Origin: CADEED01 sp046733635
GTDB lineage: Bacteria; Pseudomonadota; Gammaproteobacteria; Steroidobacterales; Steroidobacteraceae
Direction of reading: 5' to 3'
DNA: 29,485 nt
Assembly (NCBI GenBank): GCA_046733635.1
Contig: JBKPPO010000245.1
Coordinates: forward strand, 1-29,485
Each line of letters opens with the position of its first letter. Position 1 is the stretch's first letter. Positions 7,239 through 15,189 of this stretch are shown piece by piece. The notes beneath the pieces were generated by a model. The model saw nothing but the letters and a program-made list of their open reading frames with translations. It ran no database searches and was not told the DNA's origin. Position numbers and translations under genes: made by a program.

Positions 7239-9203
7239 ATGAAGGTACGAGAACTGGCGGCGGTCGCCTCGCTGGCGATGGCGGCTTGTGGCGGCATGGC
7301 ATGCGCCGCCGATGCAGCCTTGTTAGGCCCGGTATTCACCGAGCACGCGGTTCTGCAACGGGACAAGCCCATCAGCGTCTGGGGCAACGCCGCGCCGGGC
7401 GAGGCTGTTTCGGTCACGCTCTCGGCATCCACGGCCAATACACGCGCCGACGTCAAAGGTCATTGGCGCGCCGAGCTCCCGGCGCTGCCGGCCGGCGGGC
7501 CGTTCGTGCTCACGGCCAGGGCGGGGGCTCGCGAGCAGAAGGTGAACGACATCCGCGTCGGCGACGTATGGCTGTGCTCCGGCCAATCGAACATGGCGTG
7601 GAATGTGCGCAACTCGTTGAACGGCCGCTCCGAGATCGCCGCTTCGGCCAACGATCTCATCCGCCAGGTGACGATCCCGATGTCGAGCAGCCCGTCGGCG
7701 CGCGAGGGCTTCGACAAGCCACTCGAGTGGAAGGTGGCTTCGCCCGACAACACCGGCGAATTCTCCGGCGTCTGCTATTTCTTCGCGCGCGAACTGGAGT
7801 CGCGCCAGCACGTGCCGCAAGGCCTGATCGTCGCCGCCTGGGGCGGCTCCAAGATCCAGCCGTGGATGAGCGAAGGCGCCATCCGCTCGCTCGGCGGCTA
7901 CGACTCGCAGCTCGCGGTGCTCGAACAGTACCGCGGTGATCCCGCCGCTGCCGCTCGCAAGTGGGGTGAGATCTGGCAGCGCTGGTGGCAGGACCAGACC
8001 AGCGTCACGCGCGGCGCGCAGCCCTGGATCGCGGTCAAGGGCGATTCACCCGCGTGGCCCAAGGCGCCGGCCGAGCTCACGCCCTGGGAAAGCTGGGGCG
8101 TGCCGGAACTCGCGCGGTACAACGGCATGGTGTGGTATCGCACGCGCGTGAAGCTCACCGCGGCGCAGGCCAAACTACCCGCGACGCTGAGTCTCGGCCA
8201 GGTGGACGAAGTCGACCTCACCTGGGTCAACGGGCGTGCCGTCGGCAGCAGCGGCTGCTGTCCCGAGCGCAACTATGCGCTCCCGGCCGGCACGCTCGTG
8301 CCAGGCGAGAATCTCGTCGTCGTCAACGTGGTGGACACGTACGCGAGCGGCGGCATGTACGGCCCCGCCGGGAAACGCGCGCTGGTCTTCAGTGATGGCA
8401 CGCGCGCGCCGCTCGAGGGCTGGGAATACCAGATCGCGCCTGCCAACCTCGATGCGCCCTTGCGCTCGCCCTGGGAAGCGACGGCAGGTGTGTCCATGAT
8501 CTACAACGCGATGATCGCGCCGCTGCACGATTACACGCTTCGCGGCGTCGCCTGGTACCAGGGCGAGTCCAACAGCTCGGTGCCGGAAGGCCGCCGCTAC
8601 CAGGCGCAACTCGCGGCTCTCATGGCGGACTGGCGCCGGCAGTTCGCGTCGCCGCTGCCGTTCCTGATCGTGCAGCTCGCCAACTATGGCGCCGCCGCGA
8701 AGGGACCAACCGAGAGTGGCAGCGCCCTGACGCGCGATGCGCAGCGCCGCGCCGTCGCCGCCGATGGCAATGCAGGGCTCGTCGTGACCATCGACATCGG
8801 CAATCGCGACGACATACATCCCGCGAACAAACAGGAAGTCGGCCGGCGTCTCGCGCGCGCCGCCCGCCGTGTGGTGTTCGGCGAAGGGATTTCGGCATCC
8901 GGCGCTACGCCGCAGTCCGCGCGGCGCGAAGGCGCTGCGGTGGTGGTGGGCTTCACGGACTTCGAAGGCGCGCTGGCGGTGTACGGATCGAAGGACCCCG
9001 CCGCGTTCGAACTCTGCGGCGCCGCCGAGGGCAGTTGTCGCTTCGTGAGCGCCACGCTGCTGCCGCCGGGGAAGGTGTCGCTCGACGCGAGCGCGGTGAC
9101 GTCACCGAGCCGCGTGCGCTTCTGCTGGGCCGATTCACCGCTGTGCAATCTGCACGACGGCTCCGGATTGCCCGTGGGGCCGTTCGAGATCGTGGTGAAT
9201 TGA
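7239..9203 (+). CDS. Sialate O-acetylesterase-family carbohydrate esterase B
   Basis: This 654-residue paralogue of the preceding esterase aligns along its whole length. The start ATG at 7239 has GAGGAG and GGAAG upstream. The N-terminus is a signal peptide; an Ala-Ala-Cys near residue 17 might be a lipobox, but Ala-Cys-Ala cleavage near residue 23 is equally possible. Conserved blocks are FTEHAVLQRDKPISVWG, DVWLCSGQSNM (nucleophile Ser), GVAWYQGESN and DIHPANKQEVG (Asp/His). The middle insert includes a Cys pair (SSGCCPE) that copy A lacks, and the two copies differ most around it, so specificity may have diverged. It is probably co-transcribed with copy A unless the repeat at 7175 interrupts transcription. 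It likely acts on acetyl groups at different positions of the same polysaccharide; that is inference. Confidence 0.87.
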   Translation: MKVRELAAVASLAMAACGGMACAADAALLGPVFTEHAVLQRDKPISVWGNAAPGEAVSVTLSASTANTRADVKGHWRAELPALPAGGPFVLTARAGAREQKVNDIRVGDVWLCSGQSNMAWNVRNSLNGRSEIAASANDLIRQVTIPMSSSPSAREGFDKPLEWKVASPDNTGEFSGVCYFFARELESRQHVPQGLIVAAWGGSKIQPWMSEGAIRSLGGYDSQLAVLEQYRGDPAAAARKWGEIWQRWWQDQTSVTRGAQPWIAVKGDSPAWPKAPAELTPWESWGVPELARYNGMVWYRTRVKLTAAQAKLPATLSLGQVDEVDLTWVNGRAVGSSGCCPERNYALPAGTLVPGENLVVVNVVDTYASGGMYGPAGKRALVFSDGTRAPLEGWEYQIAPANLDAPLRSPWEATAGVSMIYNAMIAPLHDYTLRGVAWYQGESNSSVPEGRRYQAQLAALMADWRRQFASPLPFLIVQLANYGAAAKGPTESGSALTRDAQRRAVAADGNAGLVVTIDIGNRDDIHPANKQEVGRRLARAARRVVFGEGISASGATPQSARREGAAVVVGFTDFEGALAVYGSKDPAAFELCGAAEGSCRFVSATLLPPGKVSLDASAVTSPSRVRFCWADSPLCNLHDGSGLPVGPFEIVVN

Positions 9204-9223
9204 CCGGAGCCTGCGCCGGTCGA

Positions 9224-9254
9224 CCGGGGTAGTCAGGCAGCCTGACTACCGCGG
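9224..9254. terminator. Stem-loop between convergent genes, candidate bidirectional terminator
   Basis: GGTAGTCAGGC and GCCTGACTACC form an 11-base perfect stem around a single A (9228-9250). A further CCG/CGG pair extends it beyond one mismatch. It lies in the 67-base gap between the convergent stops of esterase B (9203) and the oxidoreductase (9271). There is no T-run on either side, so it is not a textbook intrinsic terminator, and the loop must open by breaking inner pairs. Confidence 0.55.
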
Positions 9255-9270
9255 AGGGACCGTCGGCAGT

Positions 9271-10359
9271 TCAGGCCAGCGACACCGGCCGGCCCTTCTT
9301 GATGGATTCGTAGATGGCCATCATGTATCTCACGTCGGATACGCCCATCTCGCCCGGAACCTTCGTCTGGCGCTTGTTGATGATGCAGTCGGCGAAGTCG
9401 TCGAGCTCGGTGGCGAACTGGTCGACCACGGGGATGTTGATCTCCGTGTTGTCGCTGCGGCGGCCGCGGTTGCCGTTGTAGTAGTAAGCCGGATCGAGAC
9501 CGAACCAGCCGCGCGTGGTGCCGACGCGGAATCCCTGGAAGCCGTTCGCGCCGTAGGTGCAGACGTGATTGCTCACGACGCCGCCGGGGAATTTCATCGT
9601 CCACGAAATGGTTTCGTCGACTTCGCGGAACTTCACCGCGTCGGTCTTGGTTTCGACGGCCGAGACCCAGATCGGATCCTCGCCCGTGATCATGCGCGCG
9701 GTCTGCAGGCAGTACACACCCACGTCGAGCAGGGCGCCGCCGCCGGCGAGATCCCGCTTGAGGCGCCACTGGTTGGGATCGCCGATGGCGAATCCGAAAT
9801 TCGCGTCGATGATGCGCACGTCGCCGAGCACCTTCTCGCGCGCCAGGCGCACGCACTCGAGGTTGTTGGCTTCGAACTGCAGTCGATAGGCCACGCCGAG
9901 CTGCACGCCGGCTTTCTTGCAGGCATCGACTATCTTCTGCGCGCGCTCGGTGTTGATCTCGAGCGGCTTCTCGCAGAACACGTGTTTGCCCGCGGCCGCG
10001 GCGGCCAGCGCATCACGCTGATGCAGGGCATTCGGCGTGACCACGTAGACGATGTCGATGTCCTTGTTCCTGGCGATCTCCGACATGTTCTCGTAGTTGT
10101 AGACGGCGCTCGAGGGCAGGTTGTACTTCTTCTGCCACTCCGCGGCCTTCGAAGGCGTGCCGGTGATGATGCCGGCCAGACGGCAATGCCGCGTCTTGAG
10201 CAATGCGGGCGCGATCTGCTTTTCGGACAGGCTGCCGAGGCCGCACAACGCGACGCCGAGTTTCCTCTGCGTGTTCTGCGCGAAACCCAGGGTGGTGATC
10301 AGCGGAGCCGCGGCCAGGGCGGCGGACTGGATGATGAATCTGCGGCGCTCGTTCGACAT
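9271..10359 (-). CDS. Tat-exported Gfo/Idh/MocA-family oxidoreductase
   Basis: This 362-residue NAD(P)-dependent sugar oxidoreductase resembles glucose-fructose oxidoreductase. The ATG at 10359 has AAGGGGA upstream and places the twin-arginine signal (NERRRFIIQS, 3-12, with hydrophobic stretch to about 27) at the N-terminus. The longer frame to 10425 is rejected. Seen features are the dinucleotide fold entry LGVALCGLGSLSEKQIAPAL (34-53), VTPNALHQRDAL, the catalytic FCEKPLE (128-134, Lys131), AYRLQFE, and GGALLDVGVYCLQTAR with the active-site Asp and Tyr. Exported family members keep a tightly bound cofactor and work in the periplasm. With the esterases and GH105 it probably oxidises or epimerises a released sugar. 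The substrate cannot be inferred further. It is convergent with esterase B and divergent from the LysE gene. Confidence 0.88.
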   Translation of the reverse strand: MSNERRRFIIQSAALAAAPLITTLGFAQNTQRKLGVALCGLGSLSEKQIAPALLKTRHCRLAGIITGTPSKAAEWQKKYNLPSSAVYNYENMSEIARNKDIDIVYVVTPNALHQRDALAAAAAGKHVFCEKPLEINTERAQKIVDACKKAGVQLGVAYRLQFEANNLECVRLAREKVLGDVRIIDANFGFAIGDPNQWRLKRDLAGGGALLDVGVYCLQTARMITGEDPIWVSAVETKTDAVKFREVDETISWTMKFPGGVVSNHVCTYGANGFQGFRVGTTRGWFGLDPAYYYNGNRGRRSDNTEINIPVVDQFATELDDFADCIINKRQTKVPGEMGVSDVRYMMAIYESIKKGRPVSLA

Positions 10360-10405
10360 GTCTTCGTCCCCTTCGAAGTTGAGGCGGCAGTCTAGCTCAG
10401 GCCGC

Positions 10406-10419
10406 AGCAATCGTTTCGC
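10406..10419. promoter_or_regulatory. Weak LacI-like half-conserved operator
   Basis: AGCAATCGTTTCGC keeps the core AANCGNTT of the LacI-type consensus (seven of ten fixed positions). It lies 47 bases upstream of the oxidoreductase start, in the 125-base divergent region 10360-10484 that must hold promoters for the oxidoreductase and the LysE gene. It would link this gene to the site at 859 if real. The match is weak and could be chance. I see no convincing -10/-35 pair there. Confidence 0.2.
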
Positions 10420-10484
10420 GTGCATTAGAAAATCTCTTCCGTGTGTGCATTGCCAACCTATCGGCGCCGCTGCAAAGTCGCGCC

Positions 10485-11111
10485 ATGCTGGGAATACATC
10501 ACTACTGGCTGTTCCTCGCCACGGCCGTGTTGCTCATCGTCACCCCGGGGCAGGACACATTTTTCATCCTGGGCCGCAGCCTCGCTGGAGGGCGCAAGTC
10601 CGGGATCTACGCCGCGCTCGGCATCAGCCTGGGCTCCGTGGGCCACACCGTCCTCGCGGCGCTGGGACTTTCCGCATTGCTGGCTGCGTCGCCGCAGGCA
10701 TTCACGATCGTGAAGTTCGCGGGCGCCGCCTATCTGATCTACATCGGCGTTCGCGCGATCACGAGCAAGGGCGGCCTGCCCGATGAAGCCGGCGCATCGA
10801 ATGGCGACCACTGGTCCGCGTTTCGCCAAGGCGTGTTGACCAACCTGCTTAATCCCAAAGTCGCATTGTTTTTTCTCGCGCTGCTGCCGCAATTCATCGA
10901 CGCGGGTAGTTCGCAGAAGGTGCTGGCGTTCATCGCGCTCGGGCTGTCGTTCGGCGTGCTCGGAACGATCTGGTGCGTGATGCTGGCCGTGGGGGCCGCC
11001 TCACTGCGCGCCGCATTCCTGCGGCGCCCCTCGATGACGCGATGGATGGACCGCATTGCCGGCACCTTGTTCATCGGATTGGGAATCCGCCTGGCCACCA
11101 CGCGGCAGTGA
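10485..11111 (+). CDS. LysE/RhtB-family amino acid exporter
   Basis: This is a 208-residue inner-membrane protein with about six hydrophobic segments. The family signature is in the first helix and following loop: TAVLLIVTPGQDTFFILGRSL shows the PG-x-D-T motif, with NLLNPKVALFFLALLPQF in the middle. Such proteins export amino acids or related metabolites (lysine, threonine, homoserine and others); the substrate cannot be told. The ATG at 10485 gives the standard family N-terminus (MLGIHHYW); a GTG at 10443 adds residues without family resemblance. The ribosome-binding site is weak. Its stop is followed after one base by the start of the AlkC-like gene, so the two are translationally linked. 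Confidence 0.88.
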   Translation: MLGIHHYWLFLATAVLLIVTPGQDTFFILGRSLAGGRKSGIYAALGISLGSVGHTVLAALGLSALLAASPQAFTIVKFAGAAYLIYIGVRAITSKGGLPDEAGASNGDHWSAFRQGVLTNLLNPKVALFFLALLPQFIDAGSSQKVLAFIALGLSFGVLGTIWCVMLAVGAASLRAAFLRRPSMTRWMDRIAGTLFIGLGIRLATTRQ

Positions 11112-11112
11112 C

Positions 11113-12222
11113 ATGAGTTATCAGTTGAAGGACCAGTTCGGTCCGAGCGCGCCGCGCGCCATCGCCGCGATGATCCGCGCCGTGCACGCGAAATTCCCGC
11201 ATGACGAATTCCTGGCCGACGCGCTCGCGGGTTACGGCCCGCTTGCGCTGACGGCGCGCGGGCAGCAGGTGGCCGCGGCGTTGCATAAACATCTGCCCGC
11301 GGATTTCCCGCGCGCCGTGGATATCCTGCTCGAATCCGCGCGCCAGCCTCACGACCACGTCGCCAAAGGCGGCATGGCGGCCTTCCTCTACATGCCGCAT
11401 CTCTTTTACGTCGCGCGTCATGGCCTCGATCACTTCGAGGACTCGATGCGTGCGCAACACGCGCTCACCCAGGTGTTCACGGCGGAGTTCAGCATCCGCG
11501 CGTTTCTCGAGAAACATCCGGAGAAGACTCTTGCTCGGTTGCACGAGTGGACCCGGGATCCGAGTCACCATGTACGCCGGCTCGTCTCCGAAGGCACGCG
11601 GCCGCGCCTCCCCTGGGCGCCGCGGTTGCGCGCATTCCAGAAGGACCCGGCGCCGGTCATCGAACTACTCGAGAAGCTCAAGGACGATCCGGAGCTGTAC
11701 GTGCGCCGGTCCGTGGCCAACAACCTCAACGACATCGGCAAGGACCATCCGGTGCTGCTCACGCAGGTGGCCCGCCGCTGGCTGCGCGACGCCGGCGAGC
11801 AGCGCCGCTGGATCGTGAGTCACGCATTGCGCTCGGCGGTGAAACGCGCCGACGCGGGCGCGCTGTCGGCGCTCGGTTTCGGCGGCAAAGCGGTGGTGAA
11901 GTTGCGCGGCGTGTCCATCACGCCCGTGTCGCCGCGAATCGGCGGACACGTGACGGTCGCGTTCGAGCTCCGCAATCCGGGCCGCAAGGTCCAGCGCCTC
12001 ATGGTGGATCTCGTGGTGCACTTCGTGAAAGCGCGCGGCACCGGCGCCAAGACCTTCAAGCTCAAGGCGCTGCCATTGCCGCCGGGCGGCGTCGTCAAGC
12101 TATCCAAGAAGATAGGCCTGCAGCAGCTCACCACGCGCAGGCATTATCCCGGCGTTCACCGCGTGGAAGCGCTGATCAATGGCGCGTCCTTGCCGCTCGG
12201 GAAATTCCGGCTCCGCGGCTAA
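11113..12222 (+). CDS. AlkC-type DNA alkylation repair glycosylase with C-terminal Ig-like domain
   Basis: This 369-residue protein has two parts. Residues 1-255 are alpha-helical HEAT-like repeats of the AlkC/AlkD DNA-glycosylase superfamily, with conserved segments FTAEFSIRAFL (122-132), HHVRRLVSEGTRPRLPWAPRL (152-172) and ELYVRRSVANNLNDIGKDHP (194-213). Residues 260-369 form a beta-rich Ig-like domain (KLRGVSITPVSPRIGGHVTV onward). AlkC enzymes with such a domain remove positively charged alkylated bases such as 3-methylcytosine and 3-methyladenine without base flipping. The acidic residues Glu125 and Glu160 fall in the conserved segments and are candidate catalytic residues. Translation follows the LysE gene by one base. 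The stop overlaps that of the convergent JmjC gene by four bases. The assignment is confident; subtype is inferred from the fused C-terminal domain. Confidence 0.82.
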   Translation: MSYQLKDQFGPSAPRAIAAMIRAVHAKFPHDEFLADALAGYGPLALTARGQQVAAALHKHLPADFPRAVDILLESARQPHDHVAKGGMAAFLYMPHLFYVARHGLDHFEDSMRAQHALTQVFTAEFSIRAFLEKHPEKTLARLHEWTRDPSHHVRRLVSEGTRPRLPWAPRLRAFQKDPAPVIELLEKLKDDPELYVRRSVANNLNDIGKDHPVLLTQVARRWLRDAGEQRRWIVSHALRSAVKRADAGALSALGFGGKAVVKLRGVSITPVSPRIGGHVTVAFELRNPGRKVQRLMVDLVVHFVKARGTGAKTFKLKALPLPPGGVVKLSKKIGLQQLTTRRHYPGVHRVEALINGASLPLGKFRLRG

Positions 12223-13253
12223 CGCTTGCGCGCGCCGAGCGCGTTGACCAGGTAGCCGCGGATGTTCGCGGCCAGATGCGGCGAGAGTTCACCCTGGATG
12301 CCGCGTTGCGCGGGCTCGAGATGTTCCACCGGATTGCCGCCGGTCTGGAACACATAGTGATCGAAGATCCGGCGCCACAACTCGCGGCGCTCCGGCGGCA
12401 GCCCGCGAATGGACAGGAGCCCATGGAGCATCACTTCGAAGGGCGAGCCCTGCCAGGCCGGGATGTCTTCCCACCAGTAGTTGAGCAGCACGTTGAAGCT
12501 CGACAGCGACTCGACGTGATGCCACCACATGTACGGGATGAACAACGCGTCGCCGGGTTCGAGTTCGGCGGATTGCGCGTGTTGCCAGGCTTCCCGGAAG
12601 CGCGGAAAACGTGCGTGGTCCGGCTCGTCGAGGCGCACCATGCTGATGGGTTGGCCCGCGAGCGTGAACTCCAGCGGACCCACGTAGAGATTCGGCAATT
12701 GCTCCGGCGGAAACAGCGTGAAGCGCCGCCGTCCCGCGAGCACGCAGGCGATGTTCAGCGAGAGGTCGTAGTGGGTCTGCACCGTCACACGGTTCGACAA
12801 CCACAACCTGGGCACCACGCCCGGTGCGACGAGGTCGAGATGGTTGTCGCGCGCGAAGCCGGGCAGCGCTTGCGGCGTGGGCAATGCGCCCACGTACAAC
12901 GCGGGCGGATCGCGGACCTCGAGCAACTCGTTGAATTTCTCGATGGACAGGGCCAGCGGCTGCTGGCTCACCTCGAAGTTCAGGCCGTTGAGCGCGTCGT
13001 TGTAGAAGAAGCGGCCGCGGATCGCGGGTGGACCCACCATGGTGTGCGCAGAACTGCCATTGTCGAAGCCACGCAGGTAATCCGAGATCGCGCGCGGGGA
13101 TTCACGGCCGGCGCGCACCGCGGGCCAGTGCCCGACGACGTCGCGCAGCACGGCGGGTTGTCCTGAGTTCAGGATCTCGTTCGTGAAGATTTCGGGAGTG
13201 GGGGCGCGCCATTCGCGCACCGCGGCGGGCGGATTCAGCATGCCGCGTAGCAT
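12219..13253 (-). CDS. JmjC/cupin-like (Cupin_8) protein B
   Basis: This 344-residue paralogue of the protein at 4162-5187 keeps the same blocks: AVRAGRESPRAISDYLRGFD, NRVTVQTHYD (H161, D163), GRRRFTLFPPEQLPNLYVGP and GDALFIPYMWWHHVES (H245 or H246). The Fe(II) facial triad is complete, so 2-oxoglutarate-dependent hydroxylation is plausible; the target is unknown. No signal peptide. The ATG at 13253 has GGGA seven bases upstream; an ATG at 13241 is an alternative. It follows the retropepsin-like gene by 15 bases on the same strand and is probably the last gene of that run. Unlike copy A it is not beside glycoside hydrolases, so the two copies may have separate jobs. Confidence 0.85.
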   Translation of the reverse strand: MLRGMLNPPAAVREWRAPTPEIFTNEILNSGQPAVLRDVVGHWPAVRAGRESPRAISDYLRGFDNGSSAHTMVGPPAIRGRFFYNDALNGLNFEVSQQPLALSIEKFNELLEVRDPPALYVGALPTPQALPGFARDNHLDLVAPGVVPRLWLSNRVTVQTHYDLSLNIACVLAGRRRFTLFPPEQLPNLYVGPLEFTLAGQPISMVRLDEPDHARFPRFREAWQHAQSAELEPGDALFIPYMWWHHVESLSSFNVLLNYWWEDIPAWQGSPFEVMLHGLLSIRGLPPERRELWRRIFDHYVFQTGGNPVEHLEPAQRGIQGELSPHLAANIRGYLVNALGARKR

Positions 13254-13268
13254 GCCTGTTCCCGGGGT

Positions 13269-14267
13269 CTAGCGCTGCACGGTCCGGATGGTCGAGGCGC
13301 GTTCGCCGTACATGCTCACTTCATTGCGGCGGTAGTCGATGACCAGGCGCTCGAGCACTCCCAGCATGTCCATGCCGACGAGCAGCGCGGGTTCCTTGTC
13401 GAGCCCCCAGAGCTTGAACACGTGGAAGTCCGCGAAGATGACCTCGAGGTTGTTGAGCGTCATGTCGCCGATCGTGGCTTCGCGGATCTCCTGCACGTCG
13501 CCATCGGCGATGTCCGGCGTGGCGCCATGCACGACGGCCGACACGGGCTCGCGCTTGCCCTTCCGGTTCTTGTTCATGAGGTTCTGCAACGTGAGATTGC
13601 CGAGCGTGCGCTCGGCGCCGGTGTCGATCACGGCCTTGGCCTTGATGCGGCGGCCGATGCGCACGTCGACGATCATGAGGCCGGTGTCGTTGCGATGGGC
13701 ACGCGCGGTGACCATGCTGTAGTGAGGCCGGCGGCCCGTGGATTCGAGCACGGTCACGCGATCGCGTTTGAAATCCACGTCGATGCGTTGATCGTGGAAG
13801 CCGGCGACACCGAGGATGCCGTCGGCGTTGCCCATGATGGATGTGAAGATCACGGGCAGGTGCTGGTCCGTGAACTTGAGCGCGCCGATCTCCAGAGTGT
13901 CCACGACCACCGTCTGCACTTCCGCGGCGCCGGTGACGCCGTTGAGGATGATGTTGCGGCCGGTGGTCTGATGCAGGTTGAGCGCGCGCGCCAGATGGGG
14001 CGCGAGCGTCGAGCGGCTGGCGCCGGTGTCGATGACGAAGCGGAACGGGCCCTTGCCATTGACCATCACGTTGGTCATGACGCGGCCGATGCGATCGAGA
14101 CGCGTGGGTGCGGCGAACAACGGCTCCGGGTTCGCGAGTGCGCCGGTCAGATCGTCGGGAGAGCGCGGCACGCGTCCGCCGTAGTTGGGCTCGGCGTGCA
14201 GGATGCTCGTGCCGGACATGCCGCCCAGCGCCAGCAAGGCCTGCAGGACACTTCGACGATTGGCCAT
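13269..14267 (-). CDS. Exported aspartyl protease with two retropepsin-like lobes
   Basis: This 332-residue protein carries an N-terminal export signal with twin arginines (MANRRSVLQALLALGG); Tat or Sec export is possible. It has two tandem retropepsin-type domains: FRFVIDTGASRSTLAP (Asp80) paired with ADGILGVAGF, and AKAVIDTGAERTLGN (Asp215) paired with ALLVGMDMLG. Each lobe thus has its own DTG and its own hydrophobic-Gly motif. A single chain could form a pepsin-like pseudo-dimer active site. The ATG at 14267 follows GAGGGG with five bases of spacing; an ATG further upstream is less likely. The family is Asp_protease_2/gag-asp-like. The substrate is unknown, and it should act in the periplasm. 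It lies downstream of the Anbu gene (106-base gap) and 15 bases before the JmjC gene. No operator or hairpin is obvious in the upstream gap. Confidence 0.82.
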   Translation of the reverse strand: MANRRSVLQALLALGGMSGTSILHAEPNYGGRVPRSPDDLTGALANPEPLFAAPTRLDRIGRVMTNVMVNGKGPFRFVIDTGASRSTLAPHLARALNLHQTTGRNIILNGVTGAAEVQTVVVDTLEIGALKFTDQHLPVIFTSIMGNADGILGVAGFHDQRIDVDFKRDRVTVLESTGRRPHYSMVTARAHRNDTGLMIVDVRIGRRIKAKAVIDTGAERTLGNLTLQNLMNKNRKGKREPVSAVVHGATPDIADGDVQEIREATIGDMTLNNLEVIFADFHVFKLWGLDKEPALLVGMDMLGVLERLVIDYRRNEVSMYGERASTIRTVQR

Positions 14268-14373
14268 TGAACCCCTCATGGCAAACAACCTACGCCTGAT
14301 TCCTTCCGAATGAAACTACGTGCGAGCCGAAACGTGCGCGCTGCACGGTCGCGTCCCGGTTGGGGGCCGTTTT

Positions 14374-15099
14374 CTAGGGAATATCGGGGTCCGGCAGGGC
14401 GTGGAACGCGTTACGTAATGATTCGCCCCAGCCGTCGCGGATGACTTTGAAGTAGGCGTCGTCGGGCCCGATGCTTCGGTGCATCGAAATCCCCAGCGAA
14501 TCGCGGCGCACGATGGCGAGATCCAGCGGCATGCCCACGGAGAGATTGGACCGGATGGTCGAGTCCATGGAGATGAGAGCGCACTTCGCCACCTGCGGCA
14601 GCGGGGTATCCGCCTTCACCACGCGGTCGATGATGGGTTTGCCGTACTTGGATTCGCCGATCTGGAAATACCGGGTGTCGGCCGTGGTCTCGATGAAATT
14701 GCCCGCCGAGTACACATGGAACAGTCGCGGAGACTCTCCGCCGATCTGTCCGCCGATGATGAACGTGGGATTGAACTCGATGCCGTGTTCCTTGAGCGGA
14801 CCGGCATCGCGATGATGGATCTCGCGCACCGCGTCACCGACGATGCGCGCCGCATCGAACATGGAGCGGGTGGCCAGCAGGCTGTTCCTGCCGCTGTTGA
14901 CTCGCTCGCGCAGCAGGCCCGTGACCGATTGACTGATCGCAAGGTTGCCTGCCGAGAGCAACACCAGGACGCGCTCTCCGGGTATCTCGAAGAACGTCAT
15001 CTTCCGGAAGGTGCTGATGTGGTCCACCCCGGCATTGGTGCGTGAATCGGACAGGAACACCAGGCCTTCATCGACCTGGACTCCAACGCAGTAAGTCAT
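14374..15099 (-). CDS. Anbu-type bacterial proteasome homologue (Ntn-hydrolase peptidase)
   Basis: This 241-residue protein has the Anbu/HslV-like beta-subunit fold. It starts MTYCVGVQVDEGLVF, so removal of Met would expose Thr2 as N-terminal nucleophile. SDSRTNAGVDH (17-27) and FRKM (Lys33) match the conserved proteasome-type catalytic Asp and Lys, and LLSAGNLA gives the Gly loop. GVEFNP-like and YFQIGESKYGKPIIDR blocks are also typical of Anbu. The ATG at 15099 has GGGAG upstream. Anbu assembles into an open helical ring rather than a closed barrel; its substrates are not established. The genes usually found with Anbu (alpha-E domain, transglutaminase-like, ATP-grasp) are absent here. It lies between a lipoprotein gene and an aspartyl protease gene on the same strand. 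Confidence 0.88.
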   Translation of the reverse strand: MTYCVGVQVDEGLVFLSDSRTNAGVDHISTFRKMTFFEIPGERVLVLLSAGNLAISQSVTGLLRERVNSGRNSLLATRSMFDAARIVGDAVREIHHRDAGPLKEHGIEFNPTFIIGGQIGGESPRLFHVYSAGNFIETTADTRYFQIGESKYGKPIIDRVVKADTPLPQVAKCALISMDSTIRSNLSVGMPLDLAIVRRDSLGISMHRSIGPDDAYFKVIRDGWGESLRNAFHALPDPDIP

Positions 15100-15151
15100 C
15101 GTTCTCCCTCGGGCGCACCCGGCCGGGGGCATCCTACCAATGACAGACCGG

Positions 15152-15185
15152 TTTTCCGCGCCCGGACTCACGGCCCGGCGGAAAA
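15152..15185 (-). terminator. Imperfect stem-loop after the lipoprotein gene
   Basis: TTTTCCGC (15152-15159) and GCGGAAAA (15178-15185) form an eight-base perfect outer stem around a GC-rich 18-base interior that can pair partly. It starts five bases beyond the lipoprotein stop on the minus strand and upstream of the Anbu ribosome-binding site. It may terminate or attenuate transcription between the two genes. The run of T after the stem is only partial. Confidence 0.4.
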
Positions 15186-15189
15186 TTTC

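Noticed and set aside
11547..13166. A 539-codon frame spanning the AlkC-like and JmjC-like genes
   Set aside because: It crosses two convergent real genes, out of frame with one and antisense to the other, and has no family motif.
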